Notes: generated from the letters alone by a model not told the origin. Numbered from the stretch's first letter, positions 19,983 to 28,395 are shown. The stretch is DNA of 64,000 bases from JACVRW01 sp963803085 (GCA_963803085.1 CAWDLE010000010.1:434001-498000), one strand, 5' to 3'. Made by a program: numbers and translations.

Positions 19983-21247
19983 GCAGCATCGACCGAGTCC
20001 ACGCACGCCAGATCCTGGACTCACGCGGGAACCCGACCGTCGAGGTCGACGTGGTCCTGAAGTCCGGGGCGGCCGGCCGTGCCGCGGTGCCGTCCGGCGC
20101 GTCGACGGGCGAGTTCGAGGCTGTGGAGCTCCGTGATGGCGGGGACGCCTGGGCGGGCAAGGGTGTCTCGACCGCGGTTGGCAACGTGAACGGGGAGCTC
20201 GCCGACGCGGTCACCGGCCTCGATCCCGCCGATCAGGACCAGCTCGACCGCACCATGATCGAGCTTGACGGCACACCGAACAAGGGGCGGCTCGGCGCCA
20301 ACGCGATCCTCGGCGTCTCACTGGCTGCGGCCAAGGCAGCCGCGGCGGAGGCCGGTTCCCCGCTCTGGCGATACCTCGGAGGCGAGGCGGCGCACGTACT
20401 GCCGGTGCCGATGATGAACGTGCTGAACGGCGGTGCGCACGCTGACAACAAGGTCGACTTCCAGGAGTTCATGATCATGCCGGTGGGGGCGCCGAGCTTC
20501 TCGGAGGGCCTCCGCATCGGAGTGGAGGTCTTCCACGCCCTCAAGCGCACTCTCCACGACCGGGCGCTCTCGACGGCCGTGGGAGACGAGGGTGGCTTCG
20601 CACCGGACCTCGACTCGAACGAGGCCGCGCTCGAGATGCTGATCGCCGGGATCGAGGCGGCGGGCCACCGCCCGGGCGACGACGTGGCCATCGCGCTCGA
20701 CCCGGCCACCAGCGAGATCTTCGACAACGGCTCTTACGTGCTCGAGCACGAGGGCCGCACGCTGTCCTCCGAGGAGATGGCGGACCTCTGGTCCGATCTG
20801 GCCTCCCGCTACCCGATCGTGTCGATCGAGGACGGGATGGACGAGGAGGACTGGGACGGCTGGAAGCGGCTGACCGAGCGGATTGGCGACAAGATCCAGC
20901 TCGTCGGCGACGACCTCTTCGTGACGAACACCGAGCGGCTTCAGCGCGGCATCGAGCTGGGTGTGGCGAACTCGATCCTGGTCAAGGTGAACCAGATCGG
21001 CACGCTCACGGAGACGCTGGCCGCAATGCGGATGGCCGAGGAGGCCGGATACACGGCGGTCATGTCACACCGCTCCGGAGAGACCGAGGACACCACGATC
21101 GCCGACCTCGCGGTGGCCACCGGCTGCGGCCAGATCAAGACGGGCGCACCCTCGCGCTCGGACCGAGTGGCGAAGTACAACCAGCTGCTGCGGATCGAGG
21201 AGGCGCTGGGCGCCGACGCGACCTACGGCAAGTTCTCGATTACGTAG
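19979..21247 (+). CDS. eno: Enolase (phosphopyruvate hydratase)
   Basis: 422 residues with a TTG start (SSIDRVHARQILDSRGNPTVE). Conserved elements include PSGASTGEFEAVELRD, the catalytic Glu region, VGDEGGFAPDL, SIEDGMDEEDWDGW, VGDDLFVTN, and SHRSGETEDTTIADLAVATG followed by GQIKTGAPSRSDR. It interconverts 2-phosphoglycerate and PEP. Its last 25 nt overlap the 3' end of the convergent ftsB-like gene. Confidence 0.97.
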   Translation: MSSIDRVHARQILDSRGNPTVEVDVVLKSGAAGRAAVPSGASTGEFEAVELRDGGDAWAGKGVSTAVGNVNGELADAVTGLDPADQDQLDRTMIELDGTPNKGRLGANAILGVSLAAAKAAAAEAGSPLWRYLGGEAAHVLPVPMMNVLNGGAHADNKVDFQEFMIMPVGAPSFSEGLRIGVEVFHALKRTLHDRALSTAVGDEGGFAPDLDSNEAALEMLIAGIEAAGHRPGDDVAIALDPATSEIFDNGSYVLEHEGRTLSSEEMADLWSDLASRYPIVSIEDGMDEEDWDGWKRLTERIGDKIQLVGDDLFVTNTERLQRGIELGVANSILVKVNQIGTLTETLAAMRMAEEAGYTAVMSHRSGETEDTTIADLAVATGCGQIKTGAPSRSDRVAKYNQLLRIEEALGADATYGKFSIT

Positions 21248-21519
21248 GAGCGCTCACCCTGCCGGACCATGCCGAGGCGGCGCGCCTCGCGCTCGAGCGC
21301 GCCGGGGTCGCGAAGGGCGCGGAGCCGGTGCTTCAGGCCCCGGTTCTCCTTCGTGAGCTCGCTGAGCACCTGCTTCTGGTGCCCGGCGGTGCCGGACTGC
21401 TTGATCCACTGCCGCGCCGGCGAGGCGTAGGCGAACAGGATCATCAGGAGCGTGCCCAGCAGGGCCACGCGACCAAGGCGATCCCAGCGAATTCCGGTGC
21501 GGCGGCGAGTGGTACCCAT
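21223..21519 (-). CDS. ftsB: FtsB/DivIC-family septum formation initiator
   Basis: 98 residues. A basic N-terminus is followed by one membrane helix (about 17-35, LGRVALLGTLLMILFAYASP) and a coiled-coil (about 47-70, HQKQVLSELTKENRGLKHRL). A GALEREARRLGMVRQGERSYVI tail is typical of FtsB/DivIC. These bitopic proteins bridge FtsL and FtsQ in the divisome. Location next to eno is the usual bacterial position of ftsB, which supports the call despite the short length. Confidence 0.88.
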   Translation of the reverse strand: MGTTRRRTGIRWDRLGRVALLGTLLMILFAYASPARQWIKQSGTAGHQKQVLSELTKENRGLKHRLRALRDPGALEREARRLGMVRQGERSYVIENLP

Positions 21520-21596
21520 CCGGACGGCCTTCGCCGCCGCTCCGGGGTTTCCTCCGCGCTCCCTGGACGGAGCGAGCGCGGGCTACGCTGCCTCCC

Positions 21597-22292
21597 GTGC
21601 GCGCGATGCCTGAGCAGTTCGACTTCGAAGCGCTCGAGCGACCCCTTGTCGTTCTGATCGGGGGTGGCAGCGGTGTGGGCAAGTCAACCGTCGCCACGCA
21701 GCTCGCTCACAGCCTCGGCATCCCACGGGTCTCGAGCACCGACTTCATACGCGCGGTCCTGCGCTCCGTGGTGCCCGACGCGATCGCTCCAGAGTTGTCC
21801 CGCTCGTCCTTCGAGCTCGACCAGGGCCTCTCCCACAACGACGCGGCGCCCCACGCCGAATTCGAGCGCCAGGCGCAGCAGGTTCTGGTGGGCGTTCGGG
21901 CGATGATCGAGCGCGCGGTGCTCGAGAACACGCCGTTCATCCTGGAGGGAGTCCACCTCCTCCCCGGGCTCGTCGATCTGCACGACGTGCCCGACAGCGT
22001 CGTGGTTCATGTCATTTTGACCGTGGACGAAAGTGACGAACACTCGCGGCGGTTCGCGCTCCGTGCCAAAGGCTCGGGGCGGCCAGCCAGGCGCTACGAC
22101 GAGGGGCTGGAGGCGATTCGCGAGCTTCAGGAGCACATTGTGGCCGCCGCGCACCGCTCCGGCGTCGCAGTGCTCGAGAACCAACAGCTGGACACGACCG
22201 TGCACCGTGTGATGGAACTGATTTTCGCCGCCGTCGACGGCGTGCTGCCGCGACGGGGATTGCAGCCCGTGCGGGGCGATGTCGCGGCCTGA
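21597..22292 (+). CDS. 2-phosphoglycerate-kinase-like P-loop kinase
   Basis: 231 residues from GTG 21597; ATG 21606 is an alternative. The Walker A loop GGGSGVGKST sits at residues 22-31, followed by RVSSTDFIRAVLRSVVP and a central LENTPFILEGVHLLPGLVDLHD. Together these resemble archaeal-type 2-phosphoglycerate kinase (2PGK) and related small-molecule kinases. 2PGK makes 2,3-bisphosphoglycerate from 2-phosphoglycerate. The gene lies 350 nt from enolase, whose substrate is 2-phosphoglycerate, but the ftsB-like gene intervenes on the other strand. A zeta-toxin-like or other P-loop kinase is the alternative. Confidence 0.65.
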   Translation: MRAMPEQFDFEALERPLVVLIGGGSGVGKSTVATQLAHSLGIPRVSSTDFIRAVLRSVVPDAIAPELSRSSFELDQGLSHNDAAPHAEFERQAQQVLVGVRAMIERAVLENTPFILEGVHLLPGLVDLHDVPDSVVVHVILTVDESDEHSRRFALRAKGSGRPARRYDEGLEAIRELQEHIVAAAHRSGVAVLENQQLDTTVHRVMELIFAAVDGVLPRRGLQPVRGDVAA

Positions 22293-23466
22293 GCTCGCGC
22301 TGGCGTCCGCGCTGCCATTGCTCGCGGCTATGGCATACCTCACCCCGGCCGCGGCGGCCGCGAAGCCGCCGGATAAAGGCATCGTCCGCGGGCCGTACCT
22401 GCAGCAGACCAGGAGTACCTCCACGTATGTCGTTTGGCAGACCGAGCGGCCCATGGCGGGCGCAGTCCACTACGGCATGCGAAGTGCGCGCGAGCGGGTG
22501 CGCAGCGCTCCGAGGAGGCGGAGGATGCATGCCATCCAGCTGCGGGGGCTGTCCCCTGCGACCAGCTATCGGTATCGCGTCAGCGCCGGCCGTCGCACCA
22601 CAGCGGCCTTCCGCTTCAGAACCGCCAAGGTGGGCGCCGTGCCCTTTCGGTTCGGCGTCATAGGGGACTATGGGTCTGGCAAGCCGCCGGCCTACCGCAA
22701 CGCGGCGCTGCTGCGGCGCGAGGCCGTCGATTTCATGCTCACGACCGGTGACAACGTGTACCCGCGCGGCCTGGAGCGCGAGTACGACCGCGGCCTGTTC
22801 CGCCCATTTGGAGCGCTGATGGGTCGGGTGGCGATATGGCCGACTCTCGGCAACCACGACTACGGCGATGAGGGGACGCCGCCGCGTCGCAGAGCGGACG
22901 CCTACTTCCGCAACTTCGTTCTGCCACGCAAGCCCGGACGCGAGCGCTTCTACTCATTCCGATACGGAAACGCAGAGTTCCTGGCCATCGACGACGAGGT
23001 GACCTCGTTTGCTCCCGCAAGCCGGCAGTACCGATGGATCGACGCGACCCTCCGGCGGTCCCGAGCCTGCTGGACGATTCCCTACTTCCACCACCCTGCG
23101 CACGCGGAGTACGTGAACCCGACGGCAGGAGACCTCGAGAAGCTCCGCCACGTCCAGCGTTGGCTCCTACCGCTCTTCGAGCGTCACGGGGTCAAGCTCG
23201 TCCTCACCGCGCACGAGCACAACTACGTCCGCAGCAGACGGCTATTGAGTGGCCGCGAAGACCGACGAGGCGTCACATACGTGCTCGCGGGAGGCGGCGG
23301 CGCCGCGCTCGAGCCCCTGCCTCCCACGCCGAGCCCGCTCACCGCCGTGCGCGGCAGGTTCTTCCATCACATTCTGGTCACGGTGGCGGGGAGGGCTCTG
23401 CGGGTGAGGGCGATCGACACCAGCGGGCGGGTTCGCGACCGATTTCGCCTCAGCTGCCGAGGCTAG
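22279..23466 (+). CDS. Secreted purple-acid-phosphatase-like metallophosphoesterase
   Basis: 395 residues. The signal peptide covers about 1-27. An N-terminal FN3-like domain (GIVRGPYLQQTRSTSTYVVW) is of the purple acid phosphatase type. The calcineurin-like domain has GVIGDYGSG, TTGDNVYPRG, LGNHDYGDEG, PYFHHPAH and TAHEHNYVRS, the full set of metal-binding boxes, and VTYVLAGGGGAAL near the end. Such proteins are extracytoplasmic phosphomonoesterases or phosphodiesterases. Overlap of 14 nt with the upstream kinase suggests cotranscription. Confidence 0.88.
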   Translation: MSRPELALASALPLLAAMAYLTPAAAAAKPPDKGIVRGPYLQQTRSTSTYVVWQTERPMAGAVHYGMRSARERVRSAPRRRRMHAIQLRGLSPATSYRYRVSAGRRTTAAFRFRTAKVGAVPFRFGVIGDYGSGKPPAYRNAALLRREAVDFMLTTGDNVYPRGLEREYDRGLFRPFGALMGRVAIWPTLGNHDYGDEGTPPRRRADAYFRNFVLPRKPGRERFYSFRYGNAEFLAIDDEVTSFAPASRQYRWIDATLRRSRACWTIPYFHHPAHAEYVNPTAGDLEKLRHVQRWLLPLFERHGVKLVLTAHEHNYVRSRRLLSGREDRRGVTYVLAGGGGAALEPLPPTPSPLTAVRGRFFHHILVTVAGRALRVRAIDTSGRVRDRFRLSCRG

Positions 23467-23472
23467 ACGGGC

Positions 23473-23799
23473 TTACGGCTTCTCGTGCTTCTCGCGCGGG
23501 CGGCCGCCGGCGTAGTCCTTCGCCTCGCGCAGGTAGCGGGCGAAGGCGGCGTCCACGACGCTCGCCGCGTCGGTGCCGGCCGCGTTGCGGCGGGCCAGCT
23601 CGAGTGCCCAGTCCGTGTCCTTGCCGTACAGGTCGGCCAGCTCGTCGACGACGAAGCTCGAGCCGAGACGGCGGCGCAGTTCCTCGACCACAGCGTCGGC
23701 CGCGCGATCGAGGTCGGCCTTGGCGGGCTCGGGCGTTCCGGAGAGCCGGCGCTCGCCCTCACGCCACTGGTAGAGCGCATTTTCGACCGCGTAGGCCAT
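23473..23799 (-). CDS. Conserved hypothetical protein, helical
   Basis: 108 residues, mostly predicted helix (YAVENALYQWREGERRLSG; ADLDRAADAVVEELRRRLG), without signal peptide or membrane segment. The tail is basic (GGRPREKHEKP). No family was recognised. Codon usage and a compact convergent fit against the phosphoesterase (6-nt gap) support it as a real gene. Confidence 0.65.
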   Translation of the reverse strand: MAYAVENALYQWREGERRLSGTPEPAKADLDRAADAVVEELRRRLGSSFVVDELADLYGKDTDWALELARRNAAGTDAASVVDAAFARYLREAKDYAGGRPREKHEKP

Positions 23800-23825
23800 G
23801 GCGGCCGAGGCTAGCGCGTGAGCGC

Positions 23826-24440
23826 CTAGTCGTCGTCCTCGCCGTTGCCGGCTTCCTCGGCGTTGCCGGCTTCCTCGCCGGCGCGGCTGATGACGATGCG
23901 ATCGGGCTCGATAGTCACCGTCACGGGGCGGTGGCCCGCCCAGTGCTCGGCATAGGTGGGGTCGTCCTGTACCGCGGGGTCGAGCCAGAGCCCGTAGCCC
24001 TCCTCGCCGTGATCGAACGTCCCCTCGAGGGCCTTCGGCTTGCGAGTGCGGCTGCGTCCGCGGCCGCCGCGACGTCCACGACGCCTGCGGGCCGGGGCCT
24101 TGGCGGCGCCATCGCCGTTCTCGGCGTCGCCCTCGTCGGCCTCCGCGTCAGCGGCATCCTCGTCGGTGTCCGCCTCCTCCTCCGCCTGGCGCTCGGCCTC
24201 GAGCGCCTCCGCCACGAGGGCGTCGTCCTCGGCGCGCAGGTCCGGCTCCTCGGCCTCGGTGCCCGGGACGAAGGTCTCGCCCTCACCCGCCTCGGCGGGC
24301 GCCAGCTCGTGCTCGCGCTTGAAAGCGCGGATATCCCCGACGGAAACGTCGAGCTGGTGGGCGATCCAGGCGTCGGTGCGACCCTGGCGGACCCATGTGC
24401 GGATCTGGTTGAGCTGCGGCTTCAGCGATCTACGTGCCAA
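23826..24440 (-). CDS. Hypothetical protein with N-terminal helix-turn-helix and charged linker
   Basis: 204 residues if the TTG at 24440 is the start (ARRSLKPQLNQIRTW...); an ATG at 24485 adds 15 residues. The first 55 residues (VRQGRTDAWIAHQLDVSVGDI, then RAFKREH) resemble a helix-turn-helix. An acidic region (about 60-115) and an Arg/Gly-rich patch (RRRRGRRGGRGRSRTRK) follow, then a small folded C-terminus (GTFDHGEEGYGLWLDPAVQD ... VTVTIEPDRIVISRAG). The basic patch suggests nucleic-acid binding. It is divergent from csrA, with about 130 nt between them; a link to CsrA regulation is speculative. Confidence 0.65.
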   Translation of the reverse strand: MARRSLKPQLNQIRTWVRQGRTDAWIAHQLDVSVGDIRAFKREHELAPAEAGEGETFVPGTEAEEPDLRAEDDALVAEALEAERQAEEEADTDEDAADAEADEGDAENGDGAAKAPARRRRGRRGGRGRSRTRKPKALEGTFDHGEEGYGLWLDPAVQDDPTYAEHWAGHRPVTVTIEPDRIVISRAGEEAGNAEEAGNGEDDD

Positions 24441-24572
24441 ACGGCGGCGGACACTACCAACCTGGCACCCGAAATCGACATGCATCCTAACCCCGAACGG
24501 TTGCCTGTTGCGCCCGATGGCCCAGGCTGCTTTATTGGGGGAGCGATTCCTTCGGCAGGGGAGAAGTCCGGC

Positions 24573-24803
24573 GTGCTTGTTCTCACGCGCAAGTCCAACC
24601 AGAGCATCATGATCGGCGACAACATCGAGATTTCGGTGCTCGCGATCATGGGCGAGAAGGTCCGAATCGGAATCGAGGCACCCCGCTCAGTGCCGGTCTT
24701 CCGGCGCGAGGTCTACGTCGAGATCCAGGAGGATCAGGAGGCGGGCGAGGAGCGCACGGACGTCGATATAGCCCTCGAAGAGCTCAAGGCCGACACCGGC
24801 TAG
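24573..24803 (+). CDS. csrA: Carbon storage regulator CsrA
   Basis: 76 residues from GTG 24573, preceded by GGGGAG at a suitable distance. The sequence LVLTRKSNQSIMIGDNIEIS, then VLAIMGEKVRIGIEAPRSVP and VFRREVYVEIQ, covers the whole CsrA fold, including the RNA-binding N-terminal beta strand and the R-E-V-Y strand near residue 47. The last 20 residues are an acidic extension. CsrA dimers bind GGA motifs in mRNA leaders and repress translation. No fliW or flagellin gene is in the window, so the usual antagonist is not visible. Confidence 0.95.
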   Translation: MLVLTRKSNQSIMIGDNIEISVLAIMGEKVRIGIEAPRSVPVFRREVYVEIQEDQEAGEERTDVDIALEELKADTG

Positions 24804-24815
24804 AAGCGGCCGGGC

Positions 24816-25130
24816 CTAGCCGCCGGCGAGCATCGCCAGCGTCTCGAACATCACGATCGTGACGATCACGGCCGTCACGACGATGCTGAGAGCGAGGAAG
24901 GCGAAGCGGAAGGATCCCTGCTTGCGCGTGCGCTCGACCCGGCGGACCCGGGAACGCTGGGCGGACTCCTTGCGGAGCCGCTCCCTGCGCACGATCGACT
25001 CGGCGGCTTCCTCGCGGAAGGCCTCCTCGAACTGCGCGAGTGACTGCCTCATGCGCATGCTCGGCGGAAGGCTACCAGCGGCCTCTGAGGCGAGACCCCG
25101 CCTCTCCCGTATACGTAACAATGCGTTCAT
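24816..25130 (-). CDS. Small membrane-anchored hypothetical protein
   Basis: 104 residues from ATG 25130; ATG 25055 would give a 79-residue form. An Arg/Glu-rich amphipathic helix (about 33-70, FEEAFREEAAESIVRRERLR) precedes one C-terminal membrane span (about 75-100, FAFLALSIVVTAVIVTIVMF). No family was recognised. Its start overlaps the stop of the DUF2090 gene by 4 nt, so the two are coupled. Confidence 0.6.
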   Translation of the reverse strand: MNALLRIRERRGLASEAAGSLPPSMRMRQSLAQFEEAFREEAAESIVRRERLRKESAQRSRVRRVERTRKQGSFRFAFLALSIVVTAVIVTIVMFETLAMLAGG

Positions 25131-26059
25131 GCGGTTGCGTGCTCCCGCGCAGCCTCCCGGTACACCTGCACGAAACGCAGGTACTTCTTGGCGATCTGGC
25201 CCACCGCGTCGCCCCGCTCGAGGTCTCCGTCGAGGAAGCCCTTGAGGGCGTCCCACCAGATCGTTCGGCCGATCGCGAAGCCGGCGTAGCCCTCCACGGG
25301 GGCGCCGGTGCGCAGCCAGTGCTCGACCTTGGCGTCGTTGGCCCCGCGGCCCAGCACCACGCAGATCACGCCGTCGCGGCCGTCGCGCCGGGCGGTCTCC
25401 GAGATGCGCTTGCAATCCTCCTGCGAGTCGATCCCCTCGATCTTCCAGATGTCCGCCTCGACGCCAGCATCCTGGAGGTCCAGGATCGCGTGGCGCATGA
25501 GCTCGGGCCGCAGCTCCCGGTCGTAGCGCTCCTCGTCGCCGCCGACACTCTCGAGCTGATCCGGCTCTGCTGGCACCAGCAGCTCGAAGAGGAACTTGCG
25601 GTCGTGCTCGTGGAGCCAGTCGGCGAGGCGCTTCAGCTTCTCTGCCTGGGTCCGGTTCATCTCCTCGTCGCCCTCGGGGTTGTAGCGCACGAGCACCTTC
25701 GAGAAATCGGGGTCGGACTTCTCGATGTGGGCGCCGAAGTCCTCGCCGTACTCGAAGTCGAACTCGTTCTGCCCTGACTTCTCCACGGGCATCGCGAGTA
25801 GCAGGCCACGGTCCTTGGCCTCCTCGGGAATGCGCTTGGGCGCGCCGAACTGCTCGTCCACCAGGCAGCCGGTGGCGTGCGGGTCCACGCCCTCCTCGGT
25901 CGCCTTCAGCAGGCCCTCGAAGATGAGGTGCTTCGCGTCCGCGATCGTCTCCGTCTGCTCCGGCGTCGGGTCGCCCTCGATGCCGAACATCTTCTTCTGG
26001 AAGGACCCACGGTGGTCGAACGCGAGGATGTAGAGCTTGCCGTCGTAGCCGAGTGACAT
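25127..26059 (-). CDS. DUF2090 (IolC C-terminal-like) aldolase-fold protein
   Basis: 310 residues. MSLGYDGKLYILAFDHRGSF is the typical opening of the DUF2090 domain, which in many bacteria is fused to the sugar kinase IolC (5-dehydro-2-deoxygluconokinase). Further conserved parts are GCLVDEQFGAP, AMPVEKSGQNEFDFEYG, KVLVRYNPEGD, FLFELLVPAE, WKIEGIDSQEDCKRI and VVLGRGANDAKVEHW. The fold is a class I aldolase-like TIM barrel. Here it stands alone with no inositol catabolic genes nearby. The likely activity is on a phosphorylated keto-deoxy sugar, which is not provable from this sequence. Confidence 0.85.
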   Translation of the reverse strand: MSLGYDGKLYILAFDHRGSFQKKMFGIEGDPTPEQTETIADAKHLIFEGLLKATEEGVDPHATGCLVDEQFGAPKRIPEEAKDRGLLLAMPVEKSGQNEFDFEYGEDFGAHIEKSDPDFSKVLVRYNPEGDEEMNRTQAEKLKRLADWLHEHDRKFLFELLVPAEPDQLESVGGDEERYDRELRPELMRHAILDLQDAGVEADIWKIEGIDSQEDCKRISETARRDGRDGVICVVLGRGANDAKVEHWLRTGAPVEGYAGFAIGRTIWWDALKGFLDGDLERGDAVGQIAKKYLRFVQVYREAAREHATA

Positions 26060-26106
26060 GTGCGTACTTCTCCTTGTCGTGTCCCGTGGGTTATACCCTG
26101 CGCGCG

Positions 26107-27243
26107 ATGGAGCACCGCTTCTCGGGCCCCTCCTACACCCTCGGGATCGAGGAGGAGCTCATGATCGTGGACGAGGAGACCCTCGACCTCGTCAATTCCA
26201 TCGAACGGCTGCTGTCCGACCTGAGTGATGTACCCACTGAGGGCGAGGTCAAGCCGGAGCTGATGGAGTCGGTCTGCGAGATCGCCACGACGCCGGTGAG
26301 GAACACCGTCGAGGCGGGTGCTCAGCTGCGCGCGATGCGGCAGACCGTGAACCAGGTGGCACAGCAGCACGGAACGAGGATCGGATCCGCCGGCACGCAT
26401 CCGTTCGCGCTCTGGGAGGACCAGCGGATCGTCGCGCGACCGCGCTACCGCGACCTGATCTCCGGCCTCCAGTTCGTGGCGCGCCAGGAGATCATCTTCG
26501 GCATACACGTGCACGTGGGCTTGGACCACCCCGACAAGGCGATCCACGTGACCAACGGGATGCGCGTGCACCTGCCGCTGCTGCTGGCTCTGTCGGCGAA
26601 CTCGCCGTTCTGGCGCGGCGACAGCACGGGCCTCGACTCCACGCGCACGCCGATCTTCCGTGCGTTCCCGCGCGTGGGCATTCCGCCGCGCTACGACAAC
26701 TTCGAGGACTGGGCGCGCCGGATCGAATTCATGATGGAGTCGAAGGTGATCGGCGACTACACGTACCTCTGGTACGACGTGCGTCCGCACCCGAACTTCG
26801 GCACGGTCGAGGTGCGCGTGATGGACTCCCAGACACGCGTGGAGCACACGCTCGCGCTCGCCGCGCTGGTCCAGGCGATGGTGAAGGAGCTCGCCGAGCA
26901 CTACGACGAGGGGAAGGAGCTCTCGCGCTACCCGTACGAGATGCTCGACGAGAACAAGTGGATGGCCGCCCGCCACGGGCTCGACGCGCACCTCGTGGAC
27001 CTGCCCGACAAGGAGCGCGTGCCCGTGCCGGAGCTCACGCGGCGCCTGATGGACCGCCTGCGTCCACACGCCAAGGACCTCGGCTCCGAGGAGGACTTCG
27101 ACTGCGTCGAGGAGATCCTCGACCGCGGCAACGGCGCCTCTCGGCAGGAGGTTGTCTACGAGGCCAACCACGACCTGCGCGAGGTCGTGCGTGAGATCCT
27201 CGACGCGACCGTACCGGAGGCCGCGGAGGCCACCGGCGACTGA
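26107..27243 (+). CDS. YbdK-type carboxylate-amine ligase (GCS2 family)
   Basis: 378 residues from ATG 26107. GPSYTLGIEEELMIVDEETL is the glutamate-cysteine-ligase type 2 signature. Further on are GSAGTHPFALWEDQ, the metal/substrate segment IIFGIHVHVGLDHPDKAI, LLLALSANSPFWRGDSTGLD, and YLWYDVRPHPNFGTVEVRVMDS. The family ligates glutamate or a similar acid to an amine, and in actinobacteria some members make gamma-glutamylcysteine for mycothiol or ergothioneine relatives. No egt or msh genes flank it, so the substrate is open. Confidence 0.9.
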   Translation: MEHRFSGPSYTLGIEEELMIVDEETLDLVNSIERLLSDLSDVPTEGEVKPELMESVCEIATTPVRNTVEAGAQLRAMRQTVNQVAQQHGTRIGSAGTHPFALWEDQRIVARPRYRDLISGLQFVARQEIIFGIHVHVGLDHPDKAIHVTNGMRVHLPLLLALSANSPFWRGDSTGLDSTRTPIFRAFPRVGIPPRYDNFEDWARRIEFMMESKVIGDYTYLWYDVRPHPNFGTVEVRVMDSQTRVEHTLALAALVQAMVKELAEHYDEGKELSRYPYEMLDENKWMAARHGLDAHLVDLPDKERVPVPELTRRLMDRLRPHAKDLGSEEDFDCVEEILDRGNGASRQEVVYEANHDLREVVREILDATVPEAAEATGD

Positions 27244-27286
27244 GGGGCCGAGCGCGCATGCGGCGCCGGGTACTCTGAGGGGGACC

Positions 27287-28072
27287 GTGTCGCAGCCGGA
27301 CCTTTTCGTCGTCTGCAAGAACTGCGGCTCCGAGGTGAGCCCGTACGTGACCGAGTGCCCGTACTGCGGGCAGCGGGTCCGAAAGCGCGCGCCGAAGCTC
27401 GACCGCTCGAGCGGCGAGCCGGAGCAGAAGCGGCGCAAGCGCCAGCGCAAGCTGCCGCGCCTGCGCGCCGAGGAGATTGCCGGCATCGCGCCGGACACGA
27501 GGCCGTACGCCACGTTTGGGCTGATCCTCGCCTGCGTGGTCGGCATGTTGGTTGCCGCGTGGGATCCGCTGAGGGATATCGGCCAGCTGATCGTGCCGAC
27601 CCCCTCCGACAACGAGATCTGGCGCTGGTTCCTCACTCCGTTCCTGCACGGCGACCAGCTCGGATATGCGTTTGTCGCACTCGTGCCCGTCGGCATCTTT
27701 GGGACGCTGCTCGAGCGCCGCTTCGGACCCGTCGCGGTGGTGGCCACCTTCATCCTGGCCGGTGCCGCCGGCGCGGGTCTGGCCGCGCAGCTCGAGACCT
27801 CGCCGCTGCTGTCCGATCCCCCCGTGTGGGCGGTTTTCGGCGCCAACGGCGCGGCGCTCGGCGTGCTCGTGGCCTGGCTCGTGGACGACAGGCTGGCGGC
27901 ACGACGCGGCAACGACCGCGAGAACGACCTGCTTGGCGTGTACGTGATCGCTGCGGTGCTGGTGCTTCTCTCGCTCACCACCCAGGAGGCGAACATCTCC
28001 GCAGCGGTGGGCGGGGCTCTGGTGGGCGCGGTGATGGGACTGCTCCTGCCAACGATCACCCGGAAGGCCTGA
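27287..28072 (+). CDS. Zinc-ribbon rhomboid-like membrane protein lacking the catalytic dyad
   Basis: 261 residues from GTG 27287. The N-terminal zinc ribbon (CKNCGSEVSPYVTECPYCGQR) precedes a basic linker and a rhomboid-type membrane domain of about six helices starting near 73. The family landmarks FLTPFLHGDQLGYAFVALVPVG and GTLLERRFGP are present. At the active-site helix the G-x-S-G motif reads GANGAALG, with Asn for Ser, and the last helix reads ISAAVGGALVGAVMG where the catalytic His normally sits. It is probably a pseudo-rhomboid that binds clients without cutting them. Its stop overlaps the next start (TGATG). Confidence 0.82.
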   Translation: MSQPDLFVVCKNCGSEVSPYVTECPYCGQRVRKRAPKLDRSSGEPEQKRRKRQRKLPRLRAEEIAGIAPDTRPYATFGLILACVVGMLVAAWDPLRDIGQLIVPTPSDNEIWRWFLTPFLHGDQLGYAFVALVPVGIFGTLLERRFGPVAVVATFILAGAAGAGLAAQLETSPLLSDPPVWAVFGANGAALGVLVAWLVDDRLAARRGNDRENDLLGVYVIAAVLVLLSLTTQEANISAAVGGALVGAVMGLLLPTITRKA

Positions 28073-28395
28073 TGTTCTCTGACGAGCAGGTGGAGGCAGC
28101 AGTCCGCGCGCTGTCCGACCCAGAGCGCTTCGCCGACGCGGAGCGGCTCGTAACCGCCGCCGCGCCCCAGCTCCACCTCGTGCTGGCGCACGCCCTGAAC
28201 CAGGGCGGCTGGTTCGGCCCTGCGCACGAGTCGGAGCTACGCTCGGCCGTCGCCGAGGCGGACGAGGCCACACGGGCGACCCGGGTAGAGACCCTTCTGG
28301 CCGAGGAGACGCGCCTGGGCATGATGGTCGGTGTGGCCGTCGGCTGGGAGCTGGCGCGCGAGCTCGGAAATCCCAAAGAACCCGGAGGAGATTAG
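28072..28395 (+). CDS. Hypothetical protein coupled to the rhomboid-like gene
   Basis: 107 residues, helical and soluble (FSDEQVEAAVRALSDPERFA; VETLLAEETRLGMMVGVAVG), with no recognisable domain. The ATG overlaps the upstream stop and the stop directly abuts the MBL hydrolase ATG, so it is cotranscribed with both neighbours. Confidence 0.7.
   Translation: MFSDEQVEAAVRALSDPERFADAERLVTAAAPQLHLVLAHALNQGGWFGPAHESELRSAVAEADEATRATRVETLLAEETRLGMMVGVAVGWELARELGNPKEPGGD

Noticed and set aside
23034..24572. Long upstream extension of csrA (over 500 codons)
   Set aside because: It runs antisense through two other genes and has no domain; the GTG at 24573 with GGGGAG gives a normal-length CsrA.
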